From: an uncultured Clostridia bacterium
Lineage (GTDB): Bacteria; Bacillota; Clostridia; Oscillospirales; CAG-272
Assembly: GCA_947588825.1 (NCBI GenBank)
Contig: CANPZU010000005.1
Span: 18,402-82,401, forward strand
Length of the DNA: 64,000 nt
Reading direction: 5' to 3'
How positions within the stretch are numbered: position 1 is the stretch's first letter; the number at the start of each line of letters is the position of its first letter. Under the pieces are notes generated by a model that ran no database searches, was not told the DNA's origin, and saw only the letters and a list, made by a program, of their open reading frames with translations. The translations under genes were made by a program, and so were the position numbers. Of the stretch, positions 47,821 to 56,518 are shown one piece after another.

Positions 47821-48138
47821 ATGGATAGGAAACAGGTAAAGGATCGTCGCAAGGTGCTTTTGGATGTATATCGTGAGACCTGCGATGGCAAACCGTCTGA
47901 TACCATTGCACTGCTGACGGAGAAGATCGGCGCGGTCGAGGCGCAGCTGGCCGTTTCGGAGCTGGTCCGGAGCGTGGGCGACTGGGACGGGCGCGTGTAT
48001 CCCTATGTGCGCCGCTGGGCGGACGGTGTGTCCGGTGCAGCGAGCCGTGAGGACATGGAGGCGGCCTGGATTTACCAGCCACCGGAGATTCATCCCGCGC
48101 ATATCAACCAGCTGGGACAGACCGCGATGCGGAAGTAA
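47821..48138 (+). CDS. Hypothetical early protein
   Basis: RBS GGAGG; own promoter. Confidence 0.75.
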   Translation: MDRKQVKDRRKVLLDVYRETCDGKPSDTIALLTEKIGAVEAQLAVSELVRSVGDWDGRVYPYVRRWADGVSGAASREDMEAAWIYQPPEIHPAHINQLGQTAMRK

Positions 48139-48145
48139 AACGGAG

Positions 48146-48173
48146 AGGACGGTTAGCAAACCGTCCTTTTCTT
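48146..48173 (+). terminator. Terminator-like hairpin overlapping promoter element 13
   Basis: AGGACGGTT-AGCA-AACCGTCCT then TTTCTT. Confidence 0.7.
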
Positions 48174-48183
48174 CTGTAATGAT
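48151..48183 (+). promoter_or_regulatory. Repeated phage promoter element 13 (fused to hairpin)
   Basis: GGTTAGCAAA-N14-TGT-AATGAT; motif is loop of AGGACGGTT-AGCA-AACCGTCCT. Confidence 0.87.
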
Positions 48184-48232
48184 AGCAGAAAGAGAAATTT
48201 CCATCCATCAAAACATAATGGAGGTAAGAAAT

Positions 48233-48616
48233 ATGATTGATTTGGAGATTTTGATAGACCAGGTGTATGAGGCCATGGGAAACGACGATTGGTACCGGGC
48301 ATTTCTGAAACAGTTTCCGGAGTCCCCCGTCTATATCCCTAATCTCAAAGGGAATGATGCGTACCGCCTGGGCGAGCTGTATGCGCGGAGCGTTGAGTCG
48401 TGGAATGGCGTCAAATTTGTGTGCAGTATGGCAAACTTGGATATGGACAACGTGATACTGCTGGCAAAGTGTATCTGGCGCTGGGAGAAGCATAATGGCA
48501 GGTATGACCGGGTATTCATGTGGCCCTGGCGTGATGTGGGAAGGGTGCTGCGATACCTGGAGAAAAAGCCGGTGGAATACAGGTACTACAGGAGCAACCG
48601 GCGGAAAATCGCGTGA
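48233..48616 (+). CDS. Hypothetical early protein
   Basis: RBS GGAGG; own promoter. Confidence 0.75.
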   Translation: MIDLEILIDQVYEAMGNDDWYRAFLKQFPESPVYIPNLKGNDAYRLGELYARSVESWNGVKFVCSMANLDMDNVILLAKCIWRWEKHNGRYDRVFMWPWRDVGRVLRYLEKKPVEYRYYRSNRRKIA

Positions 48617-48626
48617 GAAATCAGGA

Positions 48627-48655
48627 GAGGGCGGTTAGCAAACCGTCCTCTTTTT
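48627..48655 (+). terminator. Terminator-like hairpin overlapping promoter element 14
   Basis: GAGGGCGGTT-AGCA-AACCGTCCTC then TTTTT. Confidence 0.75.
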
Positions 48656-48665
48656 CTGTCATAAT
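48633..48665 (+). promoter_or_regulatory. Repeated phage promoter element 14 (fused to hairpin)
   Basis: GGTTAGCAAA-N14-TGT-CATAAT; in GAGGGCGGTT-AGCA-AACCGTCCTC. Confidence 0.88.
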
Positions 48666-48681
48666 AGTGGAGGTGTTACGA

Positions 48682-48933
48682 ATGAGCGAAAATCTGGAAC
48701 AGGTCATTCCCGATTATTTTGAGCGGGTGACAAAACATTCCTGGACGTGGGAGCGGTTGACGGACGCGGAAAAAGAGCGTTTCTGTGAGCTGGATTTCTT
48801 CTGTATCAAAGGGAACAAGAAGCAGCGCCTGGACGTGTTTATGCTGGTCTACAACGCTTTCCTGGCCGCGCTGGGATATTCCTGGTCCGGCTGGCGTGAG
48901 ACGGAGAGCGAAAAGGACGGGCCAAAATTTTAA
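48682..48933 (+). CDS. Hypothetical early protein
   Basis: RBS GGAGG; own promoter. Confidence 0.75.
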   Translation: MSENLEQVIPDYFERVTKHSWTWERLTDAEKERFCELDFFCIKGNKKQRLDVFMLVYNAFLAALGYSWSGWRETESEKDGPKF

Positions 48934-48944
48934 GGAGGTAAACC

Positions 48945-49232
48945 ATGGTTACAAAGACTGATTTCCATTCCGTTATCGAGCTGCAGGCGTATACGCCGAA
49001 GAAGAGCGGTATCGTATCCGAGGACGAGGTAAAGATGATCCGCGATACGTTGGAGCTTTCCGAGCGAAACATGATTGAGCTCCAGAATATCCGCGATATG
49101 GTGGTGATGCTGTATACCTGGTGGAACGACGGGGAGCGCAAGGCGGGCGGAAACGTGGACTACAGGGACGCAATGAGCGCGATCACGTCTGTCATTGACG
49201 CAGAGAAAGTGCGGCGGGGAATGGAGGTATAA
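48945..49232 (+). CDS. Hypothetical early protein
   Basis: RBS GGAGG. Confidence 0.7.
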   Translation: MVTKTDFHSVIELQAYTPKKSGIVSEDEVKMIRDTLELSERNMIELQNIRDMVVMLYTWWNDGERKAGGNVDYRDAMSAITSVIDAEKVRRGMEV

Positions 49233-49239
49233 AATTTTT

Positions 49240-49268
49240 AAGGGCGGTTAGCTAACCGCCCTTTTCTT
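49240..49268 (+). terminator. Terminator-like hairpin overlapping promoter element 15
   Basis: AAGGGCGGTT-AGCT-AACCGCCCTT then TTCTT. Confidence 0.72.
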
Positions 49269-49278
49269 CTGTCATAAC
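49246..49278 (+). promoter_or_regulatory. Repeated phage promoter element 15 (fused to hairpin)
   Basis: GGTTAGCTAA-N14-TGT-CATAAC; in AAGGGCGGTT-AGCT-AACCGCCCTT. Confidence 0.87.
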
Positions 49279-49295
49279 AGTGGGAGGTGTGAACG

Positions 49296-49511
49296 ATGCA
49301 GTCATTCACAAAAATTGAGATCGTCTGGATAGCCGACGCGCTGGATGACCGGGCCGACTGGCTGCGGGATTTCGTTACATCGCATGAAAACGAGATGATT
49401 GCCAGCACGTGTATGGCGGCCCGTCTTCGGGCGGACCAGTTGGCCGCCGCCGCTGAGAAGCTGCGCAAGGCGGTAGAAAACGGAAACAAGCGGATTGAAA
49501 TCAAATACTGA
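49296..49511 (+). CDS. Small hypothetical early protein
   Basis: RBS GGGAGG; own promoter. Confidence 0.75.
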   Translation: MQSFTKIEIVWIADALDDRADWLRDFVTSHENEMIASTCMAARLRADQLAAAAEKLRKAVENGNKRIEIKY

Positions 49512-49540
49512 ATCAACAAATATAAGGAGGAAAACAGAAA

Positions 49541-49966
49541 ATGAGAATTACCATGGAGCAGGTCAAGAAATGGAACGCCAAGCTGTCCAACGGGTTCCGG
49601 ATGGACGTAGAACGCTGCATTGTGTGGAACGACAAAGTTGCCGTAAAATTTGTGGAGCTGCAGAACGGATGCCGTATCAAGGCGGAGATCGGCTACCGCG
49701 AGGTGTACGGCGACGGCCCCGCCTGGCGTCGGGAGCTGCTGGGTGTGCGTCCCTATCTGACGGTCAGTCACTGGTCCCCCGCCAGCACAGACGGAATGTG
49801 GATGAGTCGCGGAATGGGCGCGGAGGTGAAGATCACCGAGCAGCTGTACTCAAAACGGATGTGGAACGAGCTGGCCAAGTTCACGGCGGACTGGACCGAC
49901 GAGAAGATTCTGGAGACCGCCGCAGAACACATGGCGGAGCTGAGGAACGAGTATATTGTTGCCTGA
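49541..49966 (+). CDS. Hypothetical early protein
   Basis: RBS AGGAGG. Confidence 0.8.
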   Translation: MRITMEQVKKWNAKLSNGFRMDVERCIVWNDKVAVKFVELQNGCRIKAEIGYREVYGDGPAWRRELLGVRPYLTVSHWSPASTDGMWMSRGMGAEVKITEQLYSKRMWNELAKFTADWTDEKILETAAEHMAELRNEYIVA

Positions 49967-50009
49967 CTGAAAGGCGGGGAAAGAAAATTTCCCCGCCTCT
50001 TATTTTCCC

Positions 50010-50042
50010 GGTTAGCAAAACATTAAATTTATCTGATATAAA
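50010..50042 (+). promoter_or_regulatory. Repeated phage promoter element 16
   Basis: GGTTAGCAAA-N14-TGA-TATAAA; spacer ACATTAAATTTATC. Confidence 0.87.
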
Positions 50043-50057
50043 AGTGGAGGCGATCAT

Positions 50058-50300
50058 ATGAGAAGCGCGAGAGCGACAACGGAACAAAAACAGCGGAACA
50101 CAAAAACCGGACGGCGGAACACTTACCGCAAGCTGAGAGAGCAAAAGATCATGGGGTTGCTGATGCTGGCCTGTGCTGCTCTGGCGTTTCTGGTGTGCTG
50201 TACCGGGCGGAACGTCATGGAGCGGGACAGTACTGCCGCTTTCCTGGCGGCGGCGCTGGGGTTCTGGCTCCTGTGTACCAAAAAAATCATTATTTACTGA
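50058..50300 (+). CDS. Small membrane protein
   Basis: Basic N-terminus then LLMLACAALAFLVCC...STAAFLAAALGFWLL (two TM-like segments). Confidence 0.7.
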   Translation: MRSARATTEQKQRNTKTGRRNTYRKLREQKIMGLLMLACAALAFLVCCTGRNVMERDSTAAFLAAALGFWLLCTKKIIIY

Positions 50301-50312
50301 GGAGGCTGTAAA

Positions 50313-50852
50313 ATGGGCTGGACAGGATATCACGCGACACACTACAAGCCGAACGGCACCATTGACCGGAAGGCGGAGCTGGATTACGAGCTGTTCACAC
50401 AATGGGCGGGACGGGAGAATGCCCACGAGCTGCTCAAGTCCACGATGGTTGGGAGCACCTACTATGCGGCGGCACGGAGTCAGAGCGGCAACGTGTATGG
50501 GCTGGTCGTACTGACCAGTGTGGACAGCAAAGAGTATTTCAATTTCAATTACAAGGATATGAGCGAGGACATGGGACCCTGTGAGGACAACTGCCCTGTG
50601 TCCATTCTGAACCTGCTGTCCCCCACGGATAACGAGTACGCCATGGACTGGCGGAGGCGCTGCCGGAAAAGGGCGGAGTTTGCCAAGCTGCCGGTTGGGA
50701 CGCGGATCAGGATCACGTACCGTGGAAATCCCATGGAGCTGGTGAGGCACGGGCCGAAGTTCCAATTTAAGCGGCCATTCTGGTACAATCCGGAGCGGAA
50801 CACCTATCTTCCCGCAAACCGTATTCCAACCGATTATGAAGTCATTGCCTGA
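50313..50852 (+). CDS. Hypothetical early protein
   Basis: MGWTGYHATHYKPNGTIDRKAELD...; RBS GGAGG. Confidence 0.8.
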   Translation: MGWTGYHATHYKPNGTIDRKAELDYELFTQWAGRENAHELLKSTMVGSTYYAAARSQSGNVYGLVVLTSVDSKEYFNFNYKDMSEDMGPCEDNCPVSILNLLSPTDNEYAMDWRRRCRKRAEFAKLPVGTRIRITYRGNPMELVRHGPKFQFKRPFWYNPERNTYLPANRIPTDYEVIA

Positions 50853-50902
50853 CAACACGGGAGACCGCCGCCTGACGGTCTCCCATTTTTATTTTTCAGA
50901 AC

Positions 50903-50935
50903 GGTTAGTAAAACGGCGGTTTGTTCTGTAATAAA
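50903..50935 (+). promoter_or_regulatory. Repeated phage promoter element 17
   Basis: GGTTAGTAAA-N14-TGT-AATAAA. Confidence 0.85.
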
Positions 50936-50970
50936 AGTAGAAGACCAAAAAACATAAGGAGGACACAACA

Positions 50971-51315
50971 GTGAACGCGAAGATCAAAACATTTCCCACC
51001 ATGCGCGAGGCAGAGGCTTTTGCAAACAAGCTTTTGAAAAAACATCCAGGACTGGACCATGTGATCGACTACTGTGGATGCCTGAAACGCTATACGGTGA
51101 CCTGGGTGGAGGACGGGCTGACCATCGTGGAGAACAAGGAGCGCGGCCATGTCTACGCCGTGTTCCTGTGCGGAACGACGGAAAACTGGTATCCAATCAA
51201 AACACCCCATGACCTGGCGATTGTCGTATCCGGAGCGTTGCGCCAGCGCCTGGACTGTGACAGTGTGGAGTACCGGGAGATGACAGCGGAGGAAATCGAG
51301 TCTATTTACGGATAA
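50971..51315 (+). CDS. Hypothetical early protein
   Basis: GTG start; RBS AGGAGG; own promoter. Confidence 0.75.
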   Translation: MNAKIKTFPTMREAEAFANKLLKKHPGLDHVIDYCGCLKRYTVTWVEDGLTIVENKERGHVYAVFLCGTTENWYPIKTPHDLAIVVSGALRQRLDCDSVEYREMTAEEIESIYG

Positions 51316-51329
51316 AAGGGAGGAAAAAT

Positions 51330-51536
51330 ATGTTATCGACTTACCACAATAGTAAAACCGGGAGCGATGTGACCCTCAGAGTGAACGCTGACAGGGACGC
51401 CAGGGAAATCACGGTGGAGGTGTCTGTCCACGATTGTGTGAAGCATACCTATCAGAAATACACGTTCGCGGCGGACGAGTTCGGACAGGCCATCGACCTC
51501 TACGAGTCCGTGATGCGTCAGATGGATGCGGAATAA
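51330..51536 (+). CDS. Small hypothetical early protein
   Basis: RBS GGGAGG. Confidence 0.7.
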   Translation: MLSTYHNSKTGSDVTLRVNADRDAREITVEVSVHDCVKHTYQKYTFAADEFGQAIDLYESVMRQMDAE

Positions 51537-51567
51537 AACTTTTTTGAGCGGAAGGAGTGGCGGAAAG

Positions 51568-51804
51568 ATGTATCTTACAAAAGACAGATTCAGAAAAATC
51601 ATGGAACAGAATGATTCCAATGTTGTGATAGATGACGATGTGCAGGGCGCTTTTGGTTTTGTTCTGGACGTTATGGATGCGGAGCTCGATGAGATGCAAG
51701 AAAAAGCACCGTATGCCTATCATTCTATTCACGATCTGGAAGCTGCGATTAGCGTATTGCTGAATATGATGGATGAAATCGGTAATGAAGTATTTGGAGA
51801 ATAA
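51568..51804 (+). CDS. Small acidic hypothetical early protein
   Basis: RBS AGGAG. Confidence 0.65.
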   Translation: MYLTKDRFRKIMEQNDSNVVIDDDVQGAFGFVLDVMDAELDEMQEKAPYAYHSIHDLEAAISVLLNMMDEIGNEVFGE

Positions 51805-51833
51805 GAAATATTTCTAAAAACTTTTGAGAGATC

Positions 51834-51866
51834 GGTTAGCAAACCGGAAAAATTCTCTGTTATAAC
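51834..51866 (+). promoter_or_regulatory. Repeated phage promoter element 18
   Basis: GGTTAGCAAA-N14-TGT-TATAAC. Confidence 0.87.
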
Positions 51867-51924
51867 ATTAGAAATCGCAAACTAACATCGTGAATATTAA
51901 ACTGTAAAAAGGAGTGTTACAAAA

Positions 51925-52385
51925 ATGGAAATGAGAAAATGTTACTGCTGCGGCGGAATGTTCGATATCACAGAGGAGGCACAGATCTGGAGGATGATTC
52001 CTACTTTGACGAGATTGCCTGCGCGGAGGACTACCGCGAGATTGGTAAGGATCTGGAGGAAATCAACAAATCCCTGCTGTTTCACAAGATCGAAGTCAGG
52101 GACGGTTACTACTACGGCACACAGTTCTATGTGGAGGCGGAGCACGACCTGGATGAGTATGAATATGACAACGACGACTGTCACTACTACTTTGACTGCT
52201 GCCGGAGTGTGGCCTATCGGAAATATTCCGCAGAGAAGCGGAAGGTTATCCGCCTGCTGAACAAGCTGGCCGGCCACTGGGGATTTCAGGAGTATGTCTG
52301 TGTGGGGAGGTTCTCCAACGGGGAGGCGTTTTATGAACTGGCTTCCAATCCTCGCGCCAGGTTGAAGGCCGCCGCCATTGCCTGA
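51925..52385 (+). pseudogene. Frame-disrupted early gene (or frameshifted CDS)
   Basis: Start MEMRKCYCCGGMFDITEE in one frame; protein-like remainder DLEDDSYFDEIACAEDYREIGKDLEEINKSLL... in the -1 frame. Confidence 0.65.
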
Positions 52386-52390
52386 TAAAA

Positions 52391-52417
52391 AGTCCGCCTG
52401 ACGGCGGACTTTTTTTA
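52391..52417 (+). terminator. Intrinsic terminator
   Basis: AGTCCGCC-TGAC-GGCGGACT then TTTTTTT. Confidence 0.9.
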
Positions 52418-52424
52418 TGTGAGC

Positions 52425-52457
52425 GGTTAGTAAAACCGGATTTCTTTCTGTAATAAA
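52425..52457 (+). promoter_or_regulatory. Repeated phage promoter element 19
   Basis: GGTTAGTAAA-N14-TGT-AATAAA. Confidence 0.85.
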
Positions 52458-52494
52458 AGTGTAAGACAAAAAAATTCTGAAAGGACGAAACGGA

Positions 52495-53127
52495 ATGGAC
52501 GAAAAGAAACGAAAGACCTATGTATGCAAGCGGGCGCGGATGGCGACCTATCTGATGGAGCGTGGCTTCAAGCCCTACGAGATTGCGCCGGACCGGGACA
52601 ATCCCATGTATGATGTGTTCCTGTTCACCGCGTCGGACGAGTTATATCAGGCTGTCACAGACTATATCAATAAAAGGAGAATGTCGAAAATGAAGATTTA
52701 CCTGGTAATTCACGAGCAGGATACGGATGCGGCCTGTGGCTGTGATGTGAAGACGTTCCTGCGCTGGGACGAGGCGCTTGCCGCTCTGCAGAGTGGATGG
52801 GAGGATACCGCCAAGGCGTGGCACTACGACGAGCACGAGCACCACGGCGAGGATGAGTGTCTCTGCGACAACGATCACGCTGTTATCAGAGAGGGGTATG
52901 ACAGTGAGAGCTGGAGGATCGAGGTGCAAACTCTGGACGTCCGTGTGGCGGTCAGTGTCGTGGGCGGCATGGTCCAGAATATCATTGCCAACACCGGTGT
53001 GAGCGCCGACGTGTACGATCTGGACGTTTCCGACTATCCGGACGAGGGTGAACAGGAGGAAGCGGATGCCAGACGCGCCGCCTTTGAGAAGCTGTCCCAC
53101 GCCACTGGCTGGCGGACAGTCTGGTAA
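52495..53127 (+). CDS. Fusion of DUF5659-like domain with acidic domain
   Basis: TYVCKRARMATYLMERGFKPYEIAPDRDNPMYDVFLF... in frame with MKIYLVIHEQDTDAACG...; internal RBS AAAAGGAG before the second part. Confidence 0.65.
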   Translation: MDEKKRKTYVCKRARMATYLMERGFKPYEIAPDRDNPMYDVFLFTASDELYQAVTDYINKRRMSKMKIYLVIHEQDTDAACGCDVKTFLRWDEALAALQSGWEDTAKAWHYDEHEHHGEDECLCDNDHAVIREGYDSESWRIEVQTLDVRVAVSVVGGMVQNIIANTGVSADVYDLDVSDYPDEGEQEEADARRAAFEKLSHATGWRTVW

Positions 53128-53141
53128 GGAGGAGTGAGACG

Positions 53142-53330
53142 ATGGAACTGCTTTACGATGTAGCGAAACAGCGGGGAAGCTCCCGCTGGTTCCCCTACCG
53201 GACGGACACCGCCAAGGTGCCCGCCGGTCCCCTGGGGACTAAGAAGGAGGCGCTGCACGCCGCCGCCAGTCTGATGGGAATTGATTACAACGAGTATATG
53301 AAAATGAGGAGGAAACAGGAATGCGCATGA
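53142..53330 (+). CDS. Small hypothetical protein
   Basis: RBS AGGAG; overlaps next gene. Confidence 0.65.
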   Translation: MELLYDVAKQRGSSRWFPYRTDTAKVPAGPLGTKKEALHAAASLMGIDYNEYMKMRRKQECA

Positions 53331-53671
53331 ACTACACCCCGGAAGAGATCGCCGAAGCCCATGACCGGAACGAAAACTTTGACGGAAAGCGGGCAAACCT
53401 GGAAAAAATCCGTCTCTACCATTCCATCAAAAGCGACCTGTCCGCCTTTGCGGAACGCTGCGAGGACGCCGGGAACGTGGGATGGTTTGACCCTAACCCA
53501 CGGGAGAAACACGCCATTCTGTGGCTGGACCTCTCCCCCGCGTCCATCCTGAACAAAGAGGAGGTGGAGGCGCTGGCCGCGATTGTGTGCAAGTCTGACG
53601 GCCTTGTGATCTCCGCCATGGAGGACCATGTGCGTATCACGTTTGATGTAAAAAATATCTGGGAAGATTAA
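53321..53671 (+). CDS. Hypothetical early protein
   Basis: RBS GGAGG. Confidence 0.7.
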   Translation: MRMNYTPEEIAEAHDRNENFDGKRANLEKIRLYHSIKSDLSAFAERCEDAGNVGWFDPNPREKHAILWLDLSPASILNKEEVEALAAIVCKSDGLVISAMEDHVRITFDVKNIWED

Positions 53672-53676
53672 AAAAC

Positions 53677-53709
53677 GGTTAGCAAAACAGGATTCTTTTC
53701 TGAAATAAA
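53677..53709 (+). promoter_or_regulatory. Repeated phage promoter element 20
   Basis: GGTTAGCAAA-N14-TGA-AATAAA. Confidence 0.85.
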
Positions 53710-53764
53710 AGTGGGGAGAGAATTTCCCAACCAACAAAAAAATAATTTTACGGAGGTACAGAAA

Positions 53765-54709
53765 ATGTCTGCGAATGTGGAAACCATGTTTTATGCTGGA
53801 CGTGAGAAGCCCTGGCACGGCCTGGGCACCCAGGTGGACGCCGCTCCCACCAGCGCCGACGCGCTGCGTCTGGCCGGTCTGGATTGGCGGGTGGACCGCA
53901 AGCCCATTCAGGTCTGCGGTGGACGGAAGATTGACAGCTTCTTCGCCAATGTGCGGAGCAGCGACGGCGCGGTGCTTGGCGTCGTTTCCGACCGCTATAA
54001 GGTGGTCCAGAATACGGAAGCCTTTGAGTTTACGGACTCCCTGATCGGCGGCGATGTTCCCGTCCGTTACGAGACGGCGGGGAGTCTGATGGGCGGCAGG
54101 AAAATCTGGTTGCTAGCCCGCCTGCCGGACACCGAGATCGTCGGGGACAATACGGAGCCCTATCTGTGCTTCTCCAACACCCACGACGGCAGCGGCGCGA
54201 TCCGCGTCTGCATGACGCCGGTGCGCGTGGTCTGTAACAACACCCTCAATTTTGCCCTGGACGGTGCAAAGCGGAGCTGGTCCGTCCGGCACACCGGAGA
54301 TATCAAGATGAAGCTCCAGGAGGCACGGATGTGCCTGGATATGGCCAACAAGTACATGGATACGCTTTCCAAGTACGCCGACGAGATGGCGAACAGGACC
54401 GTCACCGATGAACAGATCGCCAAGGTGCTGGACGAGATGTTCCCGACGGACGAGGAGATGAGCGACCGCGAGAAGCGGAACGTGGAGAAGGCCCGCGAGG
54501 AGTACATGATCTGCTGGTTCGCGCCGGATATCCTGAAATTCCGCAACACCGCCTGGGGCGCTCTGAACGCCATGAGTGATATGGTGGGACACACCGCGCC
54601 GAAGCGGATGACGAACAAGTACCAGGAGAACAACTGGGGCCGTATCATGGACGGTCACGTCATGCTGGACAAGTTCGCCGGTCTGCTGGAAACGGTGGGT
54701 ACCCGGTAA
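53765..54709 (+). CDS. DUF932 phage/plasmid-like protein
   Basis: METMFYAGREKPWHGLGTQV...RVCMTPVRVVCNNTLNFAL...NKYQENNWGRIMDGHVMLDKFAGLL. Confidence 0.93.
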   Translation: MSANVETMFYAGREKPWHGLGTQVDAAPTSADALRLAGLDWRVDRKPIQVCGGRKIDSFFANVRSSDGAVLGVVSDRYKVVQNTEAFEFTDSLIGGDVPVRYETAGSLMGGRKIWLLARLPDTEIVGDNTEPYLCFSNTHDGSGAIRVCMTPVRVVCNNTLNFALDGAKRSWSVRHTGDIKMKLQEARMCLDMANKYMDTLSKYADEMANRTVTDEQIAKVLDEMFPTDEEMSDREKRNVEKAREEYMICWFAPDILKFRNTAWGALNAMSDMVGHTAPKRMTNKYQENNWGRIMDGHVMLDKFAGLLETVGTR

Positions 54710-54790
54710 ACGGAACAGGGGCGGCGGGGGACTTCCCGCCGCTCTTTTCGCTGTCCTACCGGCCTGACGGGGGAGAAAGGATGGATTGAT

Positions 54791-55096
54791 ATGACAGGAC
54801 ATTTTGACGTAAAGCGGTACGACTATGCGGAGCGGAACTATCGGCTGCTCAACGGAACGACAAAGACCGTACCGGCCCACTATGAGTGCTACTACTACTG
54901 GAACGGGAAAGAATTTGCCCACTATAAGAGCCGGGATGATATGATTTATCTCAACTCCAATTATCTGGGGCGGGACCGGAACCTCAGCTATATCGAGCGG
55001 ATGAAGAGCTCAGATTATCCGGAGGTATGGGCGCATTTTGCTGAGATGCTCAAGATCACAGAGAACACCGCGCTGTGCGAGTATTTCAATATCTGA
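54791..55096 (+). CDS. Hypothetical early protein
   Basis: Intact ORF downstream of DUF932 gene. Confidence 0.65.
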   Translation: MTGHFDVKRYDYAERNYRLLNGTTKTVPAHYECYYYWNGKEFAHYKSRDDMIYLNSNYLGRDRNLSYIERMKSSDYPEVWAHFAEMLKITENTALCEYFNI

Positions 55097-55103
55097 TACG
55101 GTA

Positions 55104-55136
55104 GGTTAGCAAAACCGGTTTTCTTTCTGATAAATC
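55104..55136 (+). promoter_or_regulatory. Repeated phage promoter element 21
   Basis: GGTTAGCAAA-N14-TGA-TAAATC. Confidence 0.8.
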
Positions 55137-55153
55137 AGCAGGAGGTGTATCAC

Positions 55154-55456
55154 ATGACAAAACAGGAAAACATCGATTGGATGAGGCAATACCGGGAGAG
55201 CGGGAAACTTCTATCCAAAGAGGAGCGCATAGAGCGGATGCGGATGCGCATTCAGAAATTTAACGAGGCAATACGATATGTAGAGTCTCTTGGGTATGTT
55301 CCTATTCTCCCCGGACCGTGCGCGATGGAACACGGAGAGCACCGCCATTTCTTCGCCTTTCCCTATCAGCGCGGAGTTGAGTTCTACAAGACCGCCGGAT
55401 GGATCAACGCGGACAACACCATTACATTTCTGTCTTCTGAGGAGGTCACAAAATGA
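55154..55456 (+). CDS. Hypothetical early protein
   Basis: RBS GGAGG; own promoter element. Confidence 0.7.
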   Translation: MTKQENIDWMRQYRESGKLLSKEERIERMRMRIQKFNEAIRYVESLGYVPILPGPCAMEHGEHRHFFAFPYQRGVEFYKTAGWINADNTITFLSSEEVTK

Positions 55457-55989
55457 GCTACACCAAGAAACGGCTGACTGCGTTCCGGGATATCCTTTCC
55501 TTCTGTCCGGAGGACAGGGCGGTGATTCATACGTTTACGGACTGGGATGAGACGCGGTACATCGTAACGGACGGGTCTGTCTGCGTTGTGCTGACCGAAA
55601 AGCCGGAGGGCTTCCCCATGCGGAATGACGGGAAATATTTCTACGATTTCTGCCAGAAGGAGTCGGCGGACGGCGACCACAGGCTGGTGGAACATCCCGT
55701 CACCGCCGCTGACTGCAAGGCGGCCATCCGTCAGTGGAAACAGGAGCGGAAGTCCCCTCTTCTTAGTACACCGGAGCAGCCAAGAATCAAGGTCGAGAAC
55801 GACAACGCAACCGGATGGTACGATGCCAGGAGACTCCTGGCCGTGATGACCGCGATTGGACCCAAGGCGCAGCTGTATATCGGCCGCCGAGTTCGCGGAC
55901 AGTACCGCACATCATTTCCTACCCTGATTGTAAAAGAGGATATCAGCGGTGAGGAGTTCGGCGTCGTGTTGCCGATCAGAGTGGGATAA
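55453..55989 (+). CDS. Hypothetical early protein
   Basis: ATGA overlap. Confidence 0.75.
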   Translation: MSYTKKRLTAFRDILSFCPEDRAVIHTFTDWDETRYIVTDGSVCVVLTEKPEGFPMRNDGKYFYDFCQKESADGDHRLVEHPVTAADCKAAIRQWKQERKSPLLSTPEQPRIKVENDNATGWYDARRLLAVMTAIGPKAQLYIGRRVRGQYRTSFPTLIVKEDISGEEFGVVLPIRVG

Positions 55990-56039
55990 CAATAGGCGTG
56001 ACGGAAGTCACGCCTTTTTTTTATTTTCTGCGTACCGGC

Positions 56040-56072
56040 GGTTAGCACAGCCATAAAAATTTCTGTCATAAC
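56040..56072 (+). promoter_or_regulatory. Repeated phage promoter element 22
   Basis: GGTTAGCACA-N14-TGT-CATAAC. Confidence 0.85.
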
Positions 56073-56092
56073 AGTGGAGGTGTTGAAACACT

Positions 56093-56503
56093 ATGAAACG
56101 GATATCGAAACACATTGCATCGGACCGGTACGGGATCTGCGTCTCCGGCCCCAACGAAATGAACCGCTACTACCTGATGGATAATGGAAGTGTTGTGGAC
56201 GACACCGGCTGTGTCCGCTACGTTCCCAAACAGTTGGATTTGCGCGGCGTCTGCTGGCGTAACACCAGAGCAACGGAGGAATTTGTTCAGGATAACGCCG
56301 CCGAGCTCGCGTGGCCGGAGAAAATGACGGCTGACCGGCTTGGGACCGCAGCGACTTACTGCGACGCCTGGGAGAACCCCTTCTCGGAGGAGCTCGTCAA
56401 GAGGGCTGGGTCGTGGAGACGGTACAGTGAGTCATTCCGGAGGCCGGACAGAATTAAGATCATCCAAAACGCAGCCAAGAGTTTCGGCTTTGAGCTACTA
56501 TGA
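56093..56503 (+). CDS. Hypothetical early protein; paralog of C-terminal half of 59694..60227
   Basis: DNAAELAWPEKMTADRLGTAATYCDAWENPFSEELVKRAG. Confidence 0.8.
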   Translation: MKRISKHIASDRYGICVSGPNEMNRYYLMDNGSVVDDTGCVRYVPKQLDLRGVCWRNTRATEEFVQDNAAELAWPEKMTADRLGTAATYCDAWENPFSEELVKRAGSWRRYSESFRRPDRIKIIQNAAKSFGFELL

Positions 56504-56518
56504 CGTGGAGGTGCTTTT

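Noticed and set aside
49881-50858. 325-aa minus-strand ORF
   Set aside because: Antisense to several well-supported plus-strand genes; no RBS or domain
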